A stretch of 64,000 nucleotides of DNA, taken from Alligator mississippiensis. Lineage: Eukaryota; Chordata; Crocodylia; Alligatoridae. Made by a program: the position numbers and the translations under genes. Positions within the stretch are counted from its first letter, which is position 1, and each line of letters opens with the position of its first letter. Location: contig NC_081828.1 in NCBI RefSeq assembly GCF_030867095.1, positions 3,549,001 through 3,613,000 of the forward strand. Reading direction: 5' to 3'. This document shows positions 1 to 11,000 of this stretch, piece after piece. The notes beneath the pieces are model-generated. The model worked only from the letters and a program-made list of their open reading frames with translations, made no database searches and was not told where the DNA came from.

Positions 1-797
1 AGGATGCAGTTCAACAAGGAGAAATGCAAAGTGCTGCACCTAGGGAGGAAAAATGTCCAGCACACCTACAGCCTAGGGAATGACCTGCTGGGTGGCACAG
101 AGGTGGAAAGGGATCTGGGAGTCCTAGTGGACTCCAAGATGAACATGAGCCGGCAGTGTGACGAAGCCATCAGAAAAGCCAATGGCACTTTATCGTGCAT
201 CAGCAGATGCATGATGAATAGGTCCAAGGAGGTGATACTTCCCCTCTATCGGGCGCTGGTCAGACCGCAGTTGGAGTACTGCGTGCAATTCTGGGCGCCG
301 CACTTCAAGAAGGATGCGGATAACCTGGAGAGGGTCCAGAGAAGGGCCACTCGTATGGTCAAGGGCCTGCAGACCAAGCCCTACGAGGAGAGACTAGAGA
401 AACTGGACCTTTTCAGCCTCCGCAAGAGAAGGTTGAGAGGCGACCTTGTGGCTGCCTATAAGTTCATCACGGGGGCACAGAAGGGAATTGGTGAGGATTT
501 ATTCACCAAGGCGCCCCCGGGGGTTACAAGAAACAATGGCCACAAGCTAGCAGAGAGCAGATTTAGACTGGACATTAGGAAGAACTTCTTCACAGTTCGA
601 GTGGCCAAGGTCTGGAACGGGCTCCTAAGGGAGGTGGTGCTCTCCCCTACCCTGGGGGTCTTCAAGAGGAGGTTAGATGAGTATCTGGCTGGGGTCATCT
701 AGACCCAGCACTCTTTCCTGCTTATGCAGGGGGTCAGACTCGATGATCTATTGAGGTCCCTTCCGACCCTAACATCTATGAATCTATGAATCTATGA
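1..797 (+). mobile_element. CR1 LINE, 3' part (left end cut by window)
   Basis: An open frame at 4-702 encodes the C-terminal part of a CR1 reverse transcriptase. It shows [31 protein letters not shown] and the terminal RNFFTVRVAKVWN block. After the stop comes the short CR1 3' UTR (GGTCAGACTCGATGATCT, CCCTTCCGACCC) and a tail of ATCTATGA repeats at 774-797, which is the diagnostic CR1 3' end. The frame is uninterrupted over 232 codons, so this copy is fairly young. The 5' part lies outside the window. Confidence 0.93.
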
Positions 798-1905
798 CCA
801 TGGGGTAAAATTCCTTCCTGACCCCAAATCTGGCATCAGCCTGACCCTGAGCGGAGAAGCAAGGCTGTCTAGCCAGGACCCTCTGGCTTTGGTCTCAGAA
901 GGAGCATTGGCACAGCCCAGTCAAGGTCCCCAGCCTAGGCTGTAGCCAACATCCAGTGCCCCCGAGGAAGACATAAAAACACCCTGACACATGTAGCAGA
1001 ATCGGGGAGGAAGGCACCCAGCAAATCCCCATAGCAGAGCACAAGCATTGCTACACCTAGATCATCCTCAATGAGTGGCTGTCCAACTTCTCCTTGGATC
1101 CCTCCAGTGATGGAGAGTCCACAGCATCCCTGGGCGTCTATTCACCGATTCTAACAATTAAGAAGTTTTTTTTCTGGATATCCAATCTAAACTAACTTTG
1201 TTGCAACCTCAAGCCATTGGTCCATGTCCTTCTTTGCAGCAAGAGAGAAAAGGTGCTTTCCCTCTTCTCTATGAGGGAGATAGATATTTCAGATATTTGA
1301 TATTTGAAGACTGCTATCATGTCCCCTCTTACACACCTCTTCCACAAACTGAACGTGCCCAGCTCCTTTAGCCTATCCTCATATGACTTGTCTTCCAAGC
1401 CCACCTCTGGACCCTCTCTATCTTCTCCATGTCCTTTTTATAATGTGGAGCCCAGAGCCGCACACAGTACTCCAGATGAGGCCTAACCAATGTCGAGTAG
1501 AGGCACTATCACCTCCCCATGTCTTGCACCTAGTGCTTCTGTTGGTGCATCCCAAAACCTCATTTACCTTTTGTGCGGCTGCATCACACTGCAGACTCAT
1601 ATCGAGTCTGTGATCTGCCAAGACTCCCGAGTCCTTTTCCAAAGAGCTGCCACCCAACTGGGGTTCCTTCATTTTGTCTTGTGTTTTCGATTATTCCTCC
1701 CGAGGTGCAGTGCCTTGCATTTTTCCATACTGAACTTCATCCTGTTAGCTCTGGCCCAACTTCCCAATCTGTCAAGATCCTTCTGAATTGCACTCACGTC
1801 CTCCAACATGCTTGCAGTCCTTCCCAGTTGTGTGTCATCTGCAAACTCGTTCAAGAAGCTTTTTGTGCCAACATCCAAATCCAAATGTTAATGCATGCTC
1901 CTTTT
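798..1905 (-). mobile_element. CR1 LINE fragment, antisense
   Basis: Read on the minus strand, 1669-1884 gives the RT active-site block with FADDTQL followed by MKFSMEKCKALHLGRN. Bases 1192-1672 continue the C-terminal RT region with frame breaks. Bases 798-1070 are the 3' UTR of the subfamily seen again at 22325-22925 and 63697-64000. The 3' terminus itself is missing at 798, exactly where the plus-strand CR1 tail ends, so the younger copy appears to have landed inside this older one. Confidence 0.85.
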
Positions 1906-2139
1906 TCCTCCTAGAAAAGATGTGAACAGTTTGGTGGATGGGGTGGGTTGAACAGTCCCGAATGCTGGAGTTTCTTCTTTCACTGGAGTTTTCTTCCAGG
2001 AGTTTTTCCTCGCCTACCACTCTGACCGAACCAGCCCCTTCTTTTTACACACACCCATGGAGTATAAAGCTGGAAGGTACATTGGGAAGCTACTTTGTCC
2101 AGTGGCGCTCCACCTTTTGGCCCCGGAGGCTGGGTGGGT
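1906..2139. other. Unassigned intergenic DNA
   Basis: No gene, RNA or repeat family was recognised here. Confidence 0.4.
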
Positions 2140-2380
2140 GGCACAGCGTCAGTCCACAGGCCAGATCAGACCCCGCACACCCAGATTGGGCTCCATGGTG
2201 TTGTGGCCCTGTGCACCTGGACCAGCCCTTGTGTGCCTGGATCAGGCCCTGTGCCACCTCCCATGCCCGGATCAAGCCCCACGCAGCCTCGGTCTAGCCC
2301 TGCACTTCTGGGTCAGTCCCTGTGCCACTGCCTCCACTTAGCCCCATGCTCCTGGATCAGGCCCCACACCACCAGCAATT
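2140..2380. repeat. Decayed tandem repeat
   Basis: Imperfect units recur, each carrying GATCAGGCCC/GATCAAGCCCC next to CTGTGCCAC or CTCCTGGATC (about five units). The array is too degenerate to fix a single period by eye. Short open frames through it are by-products of the repeat. Confidence 0.5.
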
Positions 2381-2570
2381 AATGTTGCCACTACTCCCCC
2401 ACTGCCAAATTTGCAGCTTCGAGGGTATCTCCATGGTCCAGATGACGTGGCTCCAGAGGCCAGATCTGGACCACAGGCTGGGGGTTGAGCTTCCTGGCTC
2501 TAGTCCATTCTCCTACCCATCATCAGGGTCAGCTTTACCTACCAGTCCTGATAGGAGGTTGTCTAACCCA

Positions 2571-2800
2571 GTGGGTTTTAACTTGTTGTCCACAAACCCC
2601 TGGGGGTCCACAGACTCTGTCAAAGGGGTCCGTGAAAAATGACTATGGTCAATCCAAAGTATGTGAATACCCGTGTTTACAGTCCGAAGGGGTTTGCACA
2701 CCTCCATTCGACATTTCCAAAACAGTCTGCACCTCCACTCAAAATTTTTTAGGGGTCCACAAAGGGTCGAACCTGTTCTTAAAAAGCCATGAGACAGCTA
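2571..2800. mobile_element. hAT-like non-autonomous DNA transposon remnant
   Basis: The left side begins CAGTGGGTTTTAACTTG and continues with GGGGGTCCACAGACTCTG and GGGGTCCGTGAA. This matches the CAGTGGTTCTCAACC-type ends and 'ggggtccac' interiors of Charlie-like hAT elements. The right terminus was not found clearly and no transposase is coded. Family assignment is by resemblance only. Confidence 0.5.
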
Positions 2801-3654
2801 CAGCTTCTGCATTTGTTAGCACAAGTAACCCCTGTATTCTTGAAAACCCACCCTGCCCGGCAGCAGCTGTACAGCTGTGCTTCCCTCTCTCCAGAGGCTC
2901 TGCTTAACATTCAGTGTGCAGCTTCCCCGGGTGTTGAGTGACAGTCGACCCTGTTAAAGTAAAGTGTTTTTCTTTTTTTAACTTAAAATGCCAGCTTTTT
3001 TTTTTCAGCAGCTAATGATTTATCTCTCCCTATAAGTGGCTTCAATGGAAGGGCATTTAAGCCCTCTCTGACAGCGATGAAAGGGTATTAGCACTCTGGC
3101 TGACACCAGTGCAATGTGATTGTACTTAGATTCCCTCTTGCGGTTTGCAAAGGAATTAACTAGTAAGGATAGATGTGTAATTACTTCAGTCTCTGAATAC
3201 ATCTGAGCTGTCCTCCTGCTTAGGCCTGGGTCCTGCAGTCACCGTCCTCACAGAGATTTGCTGGGATGGCTTCAATGACAAGATTGGCGCATCAGAAGAA
3301 AGAATATATTTGTTTAAATATATACGTCTCCATTGTTTGGGGGTTTTTTTTGACTACAGAAAAATAGAGCTATTGCTCTGTTGCAAAGAACTCCGAAAGA
3401 CCCCAGCAAGGCAGAATGGCTTGCATCCTGTGGATTCCTACTTGAAATCTCCGGGTTTATCTTGTGAATCGCATGCAGGTGTTTGCGCACCTAGCATTGC
3501 GTGGCACCTTCCTTCCTTTGGAAGGAACTCACCGCATCCCAGCTTGCAAATCACTCTGTGTGTATGTATTTCTGTAGTTGCTATATTTTTTGTAGTTAAA
3601 AAGAGAGTGAAAGAGCTGGGATTTTTCATTGCAAATTTGAATTTTGAGTCCAAA
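2801..3654. other. Unassigned intergenic DNA
   Basis: Nothing recognisable was seen: no conserved coding blocks, CR1 or SINE. Short open frames here have no familiar protein motifs. Confidence 0.4.
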
Positions 3655-3862
3655 AATGGTTGAGGACCACTGATACACACAGACGTGCACATGCGCACGT
3701 GCACGCACACACACGCACACACACACGCACAATAATGATTGAAGACCACTGGTGCACACACAGAGACACTATAATGCCTAAGGACCACTGATACACATGC
3801 ACGCATGCACACGCACACACACTATAATGGTTGAGAACCACTGATACACACACATGGAACTG
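3655..3862. repeat. Tandem array of hAT-like end plus CA microsatellite
   Basis: Four units each begin with a variant of (A)ATGGTTGAGRACCACTG, at about 3656, 3732, 3772 and 3828. Each is followed by a TACACACA-type tract. The core is the reverse complement of the hAT Charlie-type terminus CAGTGGTTCTCAACC. Unit spacing varies (about 76, 40 and 56 bp) because the CA tracts differ in length. Confidence 0.75.
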
Positions 3863-3919
3863 ATAATACTGTTAAGCGAGTTGCAGGTCCAGCACAGACT
3901 CCCAGACAAGCACAGCTGA

Positions 3920-4010
3920 AAGGGCTCGCTCTCAGGAGGTTACTTCTGCTCCAACCCCCCTGCTCAAGGCCAATCATCTCTGTCTACATCATCCCAGACA
4001 AGTATCAAGA
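3920..4010 (-). mobile_element. CR1 3' end fragment, antisense
   Basis: CTCAGGAGGTTACTTCTGCTC, then CCCCCCTGCTC and ACATCATCCCAGACAAG, match the antisense 3' end of the CR1 copies elsewhere in the window. The remainder of the element is absent. Confidence 0.6.
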
Positions 4011-5016
4011 GGCCTCTTGCATCAAGGGGCACGGATGGGCAGGGGGTTACGCTGCGGGCCAGCTTGATACCTGCATGGCACGCTCTCTAGAACAGCGCTG
4101 GGACCTCATTACTTGTCTGCATGGATTGAGTTCAATGGGGTCCTGAACCATCCTGACCTGTAGCTGCTGGAAGCCATCGTGTCAGCAGCTATAACAAGCA
4201 GCAAGCCCCTAACTTCCCCGGGGCAGCGCCTCTATCTGCCGCCCTAATGGAGCTGAGGATGCTGAGGCTCTGAAGGACGTGCCTGCATGAGGCCTCCTAG
4301 ACCCACCGCCCCACAAACCAGGGCATTCAGATTTTTTTTTGAGCCATCAAAGTGCCTGACATCTAGATCGCGGAGGTGGCAGGGAGCCCATATGCTGCTA
4401 TATCCTGAGCGAGAAAATGACAGAAAGAGCATTTCCCCCCATGCCCTTTCCTGGGGGGGCATGCTTATCTGGGCCTGCTGGACCGCAGGACACAGGCGTT
4501 CAAAAAGACCTCAAGCAAATTACCCTCAGTGGTGTGTAACCTATTAATGTGAATGTTATTCAAGCCAGGAAAAATAGCCAATTATCTTCACAGAGAGCCA
4601 CTTTCTGCCTGTTGTGCCAGTAATTGCAACAACTAACATTCATCGCTGGGCTCTGGAAGCACTTCTGAAATAATATGCTGAAAAATAAGTTCAGACTTAA
4701 ATACACCATCGGAAGGGGGTAAGACCTCCGTGGGTGTAAATGGACATAGCTTATAAATGAACCTAGTCCAATTTAGACCCTACATTTCCTTCAGTTGTGT
4801 GCATTTGGCTTGATCCTGTTACGGCACGTACTTAAGAGTGGAGTATTTGTTTGTAGACTCCTCAGGCGTAGATTTAACAAGAAAAAGACTAATGGAAAAC
4901 GGTGCCAATAGCAAAAGCTGGCAAATACGTGTTGCTAAAGGGATTTTCATTGTTTGTCTCCTGATGATTTAAAAATGTTGACTCTGCAACTGTAATGATT
5001 TCTTTTTGTATTCCTA
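4011..5016. other. Unassigned intergenic DNA
   Basis: No coding potential, RNA gene or known repeat was recognised. The last 450 bp are rather AT-rich. Confidence 0.4.
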
Positions 5017-5772
5017 GGGTTGAGAAAGGCCAATCAAAGTGAAAAAAAGGTGATTAGGAACAATCAGTGTGGGTTCACCAGGGGCAAGTCATGCCTGACC
5101 AACCTGATTGCCCCCTATGACAATGTGACCGGCTCTGTGGATGCGGGGAGACCCGTGGATGCAGTGTACCTTGATTTTAGCAAAGCTTTTGATACAGTCT
5201 CCCACAATGTTCTCGCAGGCAAGCTAAGGAAGTACGGGCTGGATAAATGGGCTGTAAGGTGGATAGAAAACTGGCTGGAGCATCAGGCTTAGAGAGCAGC
5301 AATCAATGGCTCAATGTCTAGTTGGCAGCTGGTATCAAGTGCAGTGCCCCAGGGGTTAGTCCTGGGGCTGGTTTTGTTCAACGTCTTCATCAGTGACCTG
5401 GAAGATGGGATGGAGCACACCCTCAGCAAGTCTGCAGATGACACCAAGCTGGGGGGAGTAGTAGATACACTGGAGGGTAGGGCTAGGATTCAGAGAGGCC
5501 TCGACACATTGGAGTATTGGGCCAAAAGCAATCTCATGAGGTTCAACAAGGACAAGTGCAAAGTCCTGCACTTAGGAGGGAGCAATCCCCTGCACCGGTG
5601 CAGGCTGGGGCCGACTGGCTGGGCAACAGCTCTGCAGAAAAGGACCTGGGGGGGACAGGGGACAAGGAGCTGGGATGATGTAGTTGGGGCTGGTCCTGCT
5701 TGGAGAAGGGGGTTGGACTAGATGTGACCCCCTGAGGTCCCTTCAACCCTCATTGTCTGTGATTCTGTGAAA
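5017..5772 (+). mobile_element. CR1 LINE with internal deletion
   Basis: Bases 5020-5292 and 5314-5610 encode consecutive RT blocks: [65 protein letters not shown] and [13 protein letters not shown] stop separates the two frames, and the active site reads SADD instead of the usual YADD/FADD. After about 5650 the sequence jumps from the KDLG.. region straight to the 3' end (TTGGACTAGATGTGACC, CCTTCAACCCTCATTGTCTG), so roughly 500 bp of ORF2 are deleted. The 5' end is truncated at about 5017. Confidence 0.93.
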
Positions 5773-6612
5773 GGAGGAAGCAAAGGAGAATCCCCCTCAA
5801 TTGCCTCTATAGAAAGCTTCTTAAAAGCACAAACCAGTTATTATGACACAAATGGTGGCTTACAAGAAACTTTGCACTTTGGGGGCTGGGGAGTTGCTAG
5901 CAGTCCACTCTTCGGGTAAGACAGCAGCACTCGCAAGAATCACGGCGCTTCTCCCTTCAAAAGCACTGTGGGGTACCAAAACAACGGAAGCCGACTACCT
6001 GAAGAGTGTCATAGAAAAACACGGCTGTGATAGCTGCGAGGGCTTGACAAGGGTTGGAAGACTTCGTGTTGAAAGGCTGCAGCCAAATAAAGCTGGCCTG
6101 GTGGCTTGTAAACTGTACATAAAAGGATGCCCTCCTTGATCCATTCACACAGGGGCTGAATTTTGCTCCTGTTTCACTAGTAAAAATAACTCTGCTCTGT
6201 TAGCATTTCTCCAGGGTAGACAGGAGTGGAATTTTCTGGTAGCTCAGAGATGCTGCAGTTTTGCAAGGAAGTCTGCAATGGCTCAGTGTAGCATTTAGCA
6301 GTTATAATTTATCACTTGAAGTCTGTGATCCATGGGATGAGTACAACATTGTCTTGCTTTCCTGAGGAATAGCCAGACCACTGCTTGCAAGTGAATGCAT
6401 CTACTCCTGAATTGCTAATGCTATCAGGATTTTTTTTCTATCCAAGAAATGCCCTTGAGAAGGTACAAAGGTGGATCCAGGGAGGGCACAGTGGTACAGT
6501 TGCATCCCCTCCTTTGATTCCTGACCTCTCTGAAGTTTAAAACCAACTGCCTGGCAGTGGCAGCAGCATTTCTATTCAGGCAGCAATGAGGGAGTCACTT
6601 TACTTCAGTCAT
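5773..6612. other. Unassigned intergenic DNA
   Basis: An open stretch of 98 codons at 5843-6139 has no recognisable domain, and the opposite strand is equally open there, so I do not call a gene. No repeat family was identified. Confidence 0.35.
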
Positions 6613-7328
6613 AAATCATAGACAACGAGGACGGGAAGGGAGCTCAGGAGGTCACACCTAGTCCAATCCCCTGCTCCAAGCAGGACCAGCCCCAGCTACA
6701 TCATCCCAGCCAAGGCTTTGTCTAGGCATGTCTTCAAAACCTCCAAGGATGGAGAACCCACAACCTCTCTGGGTAAACTGTTCCAGTGTTTCACTACCCT
6801 CCCAGTGAGAAAGCTTTTCCTAATACCCAACCTCAACTTCCCTTGCTGCAGCTTGAGCCCATTGCTCCTTGTCCTGTTGTCTGCCCCCACTGAGAACAGC
6901 CCAGCTCCATCCTCTTTGCAGCCCCCCTGCAGGGAGGTGAAGGCTGCTATTCGATCCCCCTCGGTCTTCTCTTCTCTGGACTAAATCAGCCCAGTTCCCT
7001 CAGCCCCTCCTCACCAGTCCTGTCCCCCAGCCCTGAACCATTTTTGTTGCCCTCCGCTGGACTCTGTCCAATGTGCCCACATCCTTTCTGTAGTGGGGGC
7101 CCACAGCTGGACACCGGACTCCAGATGTGGCCTCCCCAGTGCCGAATAGAGGGGAAGGATCACTGCCCTCAGTCTGCTGGCAGCGCTCCTCCCAATGCAG
7201 CCCAGGATGCTGTTAGCCTTCCTGGCAAGGGCACACTGCTGGCTCCTATCCAGCTTCTTGTCCCTTGTCACCCCCAGGTCTTTGCAGAGCTGCTGCCCAG
7301 GCAGTCACCCCCAGCCTGCACCGGAAGC
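6613..7328 (-). mobile_element. CR1 LINE 3' part, antisense
   Basis: The minus strand encodes MTRDKKLDRSQQCALARKAN then [15 protein letters not shown] (7011-7271), followed by [20 protein letters not shown] and VVKHWNSLPREVV (6696-6890), with a frame change between. On the plus strand it begins GGGAGCTCAGGAGGTCACAC, the antisense CR1 3' end. It is 5'-truncated near 7328. Confidence 0.92.
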
Positions 7329-7334
7329 ACAGCT

Positions 7335-7426
7335 CTGGTATTTTTCTGCGGCTAAAACACGAGCGAAAACTAGAAGCTGACATTTTGCAGGGGGGCCTTG
7401 TGCCTGTCCAGGTTGAGAACCACTGG
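7335..7426. mobile_element. hAT-like terminus fragment
   Basis: GGTTGAGAACCACTG at 7411-7425 is an exact reverse complement of the hAT Charlie-type end. About 80 bp to its left carries a 'ggggggcctt' interior typical of such elements. The other end is missing. Confidence 0.5.
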
Positions 7427-8002
7427 CTTAACGGATTACATGGCCCCGCAGACCTAATGAACTTGTATTCGTGGGTTTGAGTGGGAAGCTCCAGGCTGCA
7501 TGGCTGGCCACATCACATTGATTTGCCTGCTGGCACCTGCTTCTAGGTTTTGACAGAGCTTTACAAGTCGCACGTAATTACATATGACACAGCACATTAA
7601 GGTGGCTCTTTAGATTGATGAGTCTCTCTGGCTGCTGCTTCAGCAGAGAGAGGTGCTTTTTTTTGGTTGGTGCGTGCAGGAAATCAGATAGGAAACCAGA
7701 TGAGGAGTCTGCCTGTCGACTTGGGAAGAGGTATACAAAATCCTGGTTACAAGGCGCTGCAGTGCAAGAAAAGGCAAAAAGCGTAGCGTGTACAAAGGCC
7801 CCAAAGGTGCTGTTTTTGAGGACTGCTGTGGTGAAGGCTGCCAGCATCTTCGAAGAGCTTGTGAGGATCCAAGATCTATCTTGCTATTAGCCACGTCAGT
7901 GCACTTAGGCACCTAAATGTGATTCAATTCCACCCTGAAGAACAAACAATTATGTATACATTTTTGTGCATTTTAAGATATGAACTGAATCTATAATCTA
8001 AT
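7427..8002. other. Unassigned intergenic DNA
   Basis: Open stretches of about 90 codons exist on both strands at 7578-7912, without recognisable motifs. I see no supported gene or repeat. Confidence 0.35.
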
Positions 8003-8062
8003 ATCAGTTGGACTAGATGGCTTCCTGAAGTCCCTTCCAACCCTACTTTTTCTATGATTGTA
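8003..8062 (+). mobile_element. CR1 3' end fragment
   Basis: TTGGACTAGATGGCTTCCTG, CCCTTCCAACCCTA and TTCTATGATTGTAA are the plus-strand CR1 3' terminus. Only about 60 bp remain, immediately before the large minisatellite. Confidence 0.8.
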
Positions 8063-8079
8063 ATATATTTATACATAAA

Positions 8080-11000
8080 CATGAATGACGCGTGCCCCCA
8101 GCGGCTGGAGGGGTACGGTGGCAGTGGGAGTATGATGGTGGCAGGAGCGTGGTGGTGTGGTGGTGGCGGGAGTGGCAGGAGTGGAGCGTGGTGGTGGCGG
8201 GAGGAGCGCGGCAGCACGGCGGTGGCAGGAGTGGAGTGTGGTAGTAGCGGAGTGCAGTGGTGGTGGAAGTGCAGTGGTGGCAGGAGCACAGTGGCATGGT
8301 GGTGGCGGGAGTGGAGCATGGTGGCAGCGGGAGCGCGGTGCCAGTGGGAGCGGAGTGTGGCGGTGGCAGGAGTGAAGTGTGGTGGTGGCGGGAGTGCAGT
8401 GGAAGTGCAATGGTGGCGGGATCACAGTGGCACAGTGGTGGTGCAGTGGTGGTGGAAGTGCAGTGGTGGCAGGAGCACAGTGGCATGGTGGTGGCGGGAG
8501 TGGAGCATGGTGGCAGCGGGAGCGCGGTGCCAGTGGGAGCGGAGTGTGGCGGTGGCAGGAGTGAAGTGTGGTGGTGGCGGGAGTGCAGTGGAAGTGCAAT
8601 GGTGGCGGGATCACAGTGGCACAGTGGTGGTGGGAGTGGAGCATGGTGGCAGTGGGAGTGCAGCAGCAGTGGGAGTGGAGTGCAGTGGCGGCGGAAGAGC
8701 GGTGGTGGCGGGAGTGGATCGCAGTGGCAGCAGGAGTACGGCGGTGCGATGGTGGTGGGAGCGGAGTGTGGTGGCAGCAGGAGTGCGGTGGGAGTACAGC
8801 AGCATGGCGGTGGCGGGAGCGGAGCGTGGTGGTGGCGGGAGCGGAGTGTGGTGGTGGTGGGAGCACAATGGCATGGTGGTGGCGGGAGTGGAGCGTGGTG
8901 GTGGTGGGAGCACAGTGGCATGGTGGTGGTGGGAGTGGAGCGTGGCGGTGGCGGGAGCGGAGTGTGGTGGTGGTGGGAGCACAGTGGCATGGTGGTGGCG
9001 GGAGTGGAGCGTGGTGGTGGTGGGAGCACAGTGGCATGGTGGTGGTGGGAGTGGAGCGTGGCGGTGGCGGGAGCGGAGTGTGGTGGTGGTGGGAGCACAG
9101 TGGCATGGTGGTGGCGGGAGTGGAGCGTGGTGGTGGTGGGAGCACAGTGGCATGGTGGTGGCGGGAGTGGAGCGTGGTGGTGGTGGGAGCACAGTGGCAT
9201 GGTGGTGGCGGGAATGGAGCGTGGTGGTGGTGGGAGCACAGTGGCATGGTGGTGGTGGGAGTGGAGCGTGGCGGTGGCGGGAGCGGAGTGTGGTGGTGGT
9301 GGGAGCACAGTGGCATGGTGGTGGCGGGAGTGGAGCGTGGTGGTGGTGGGAGCACAGTGGCATGGTGGTGGCGGGAGTGGAGCGTGGTGGTGGTGGGAGC
9401 ACAGTGGCATGGTGGTGGCGGGAATGGAGCGTGGTGGTGGTGGGAGCACAGTGGCATGGTGGTGGCGGGAGTGGAGTGTGGCGGTGGCAGGAGCGGAGTG
9501 TGGTGGTGGTGGGAGCACAGTGGCATGGTGGTGGCGGGAGTGGAGCGTGGTGGTGGTGGGAGCACAGTGGCATGGTGGTGGTGGGAGTGGAGCGTGGCGG
9601 TGGCGGGAGCGGAGTGTGGTGGTGGTGGGAGCACAGTGGCATGGTGGTGGCGGGAGTGGAGCGTGGTGGTGGTGGGAGCACAGTGGCATGGTGGTGGCGG
9701 GAGTGGAGTGTGGTGGTGGTGGGAGCACAGTGGCATGGTGGTGGCGGGAATGGAGCGTGGTGGTGGTGGGAGCACAGTGGCATGGTGGTGGCGGGAGTGG
9801 AGCGTGGTGGTGGTGGGAGCACAGTGGCATGGTGGTGGCGGGAGTGGAGTGTGGTGGTGGTGGGAGCACAGTGGCATGGTGGTGGCGGGAGTGGAGTGTG
9901 GCGGTGGCAGGAGCGGAGTGTGGTGGTGGTGGGAGCACAGTGGCATGGTGGTGGCGGGAGTGGAGCGTGGTGGTGGTGGGAGCACAGTGGCATGGTGGTG
10001 GCTGGAGTGGAGCGTGGTGGTGGTGGGAGCACAGTGGCATGGTGGTGGCGGGAATGGAGCGTGGTGGTGGTGGGAGCACAGTGGCATGGTGGTGGCGGGA
10101 GTGGAGTGTGGCGGTGGCAGGAGCGGAGTGTGGTGGTGGTGGGAGCACAGTGGCATGGTGGTGGCGGGAGTGGAGCGTGGTGGTGGTGGGAGCACAGTGG
10201 CATGGTGGTGGTGGGAGTGGAGCGTGGCGGTGGCGGGAGCGGAGTGTGGTGGTGGTGGGAGCACAGTGGCATGGTGGTGGCGGGAGTGGAGCGTGGTGGT
10301 GGTGGGAGCACAGTGGCATGGTGGTGGCGGGAATGGAGCGTGGTGGTGGTGGGAGCACAGTGGCATGGTGGTGGCGGGAGTGGAGCGTGGTGGTGGTGGG
10401 AGCACAGTGGCATGGTGGTGGCGGGAGTGGAGTGTGGTGGTGGTGGGAGCACAGTGGCATGGTGGTGGCGGGAGTGGAGTGTGGTGGTGGTGGGAGCACA
10501 GTGGCATGGTGGTGGCGGGAGTGGAGCGTGGTGGTGGTGGGAGCACAGTGGCATGGTGGTGGCGGGAGTGGAGCGTGGTGGTGGTGGGAGCACAGTGGCA
10601 TGGTGGTGGCGGGAATGGAGCGTGGTGGTGGTGGGAGCACAGTGGCATGGTGGTGGCGGGAGTGGAGCGTGGTGGTGGTGGGAGCACAGTGGCATGGTGG
10701 TGGCGGGAGTGGAGTGTGGCGGTGGCAGGAGCGGAGTGTGGTGGTGGTGGGAGCACAGTGGCATGGTGGTGGCGGGAGTGGAGCGTGGTGGTGGTGGGAG
10801 CACAGTGGCATGGTGGTGGTGGGAGTGGAGCGTGGCGGTGGCGGGAGCGGAGTGTGGTGGTGGTGGGAGCACAGTGGCATGGTGGTGGCGGGAGTGGAGC
10901 GTGGTGGTGGTGGGAGCACAGTGGCATGGTGGTGGCGGGAGTGGAGTGTGGCGGTGGCAGGAGCGGAGTGTGGTGGTGGTGGGAGCACAGTGGCATGGTG

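Noticed and set aside
5843-6139. 98-codon open frame
   Set aside because: No recognisable protein motif, the opposite strand is also open, and it lies between two CR1 copies.
7578-7912. Open frames of about 90 codons on both strands
   Set aside because: No conserved blocks or splice context, and both strands are equally open.
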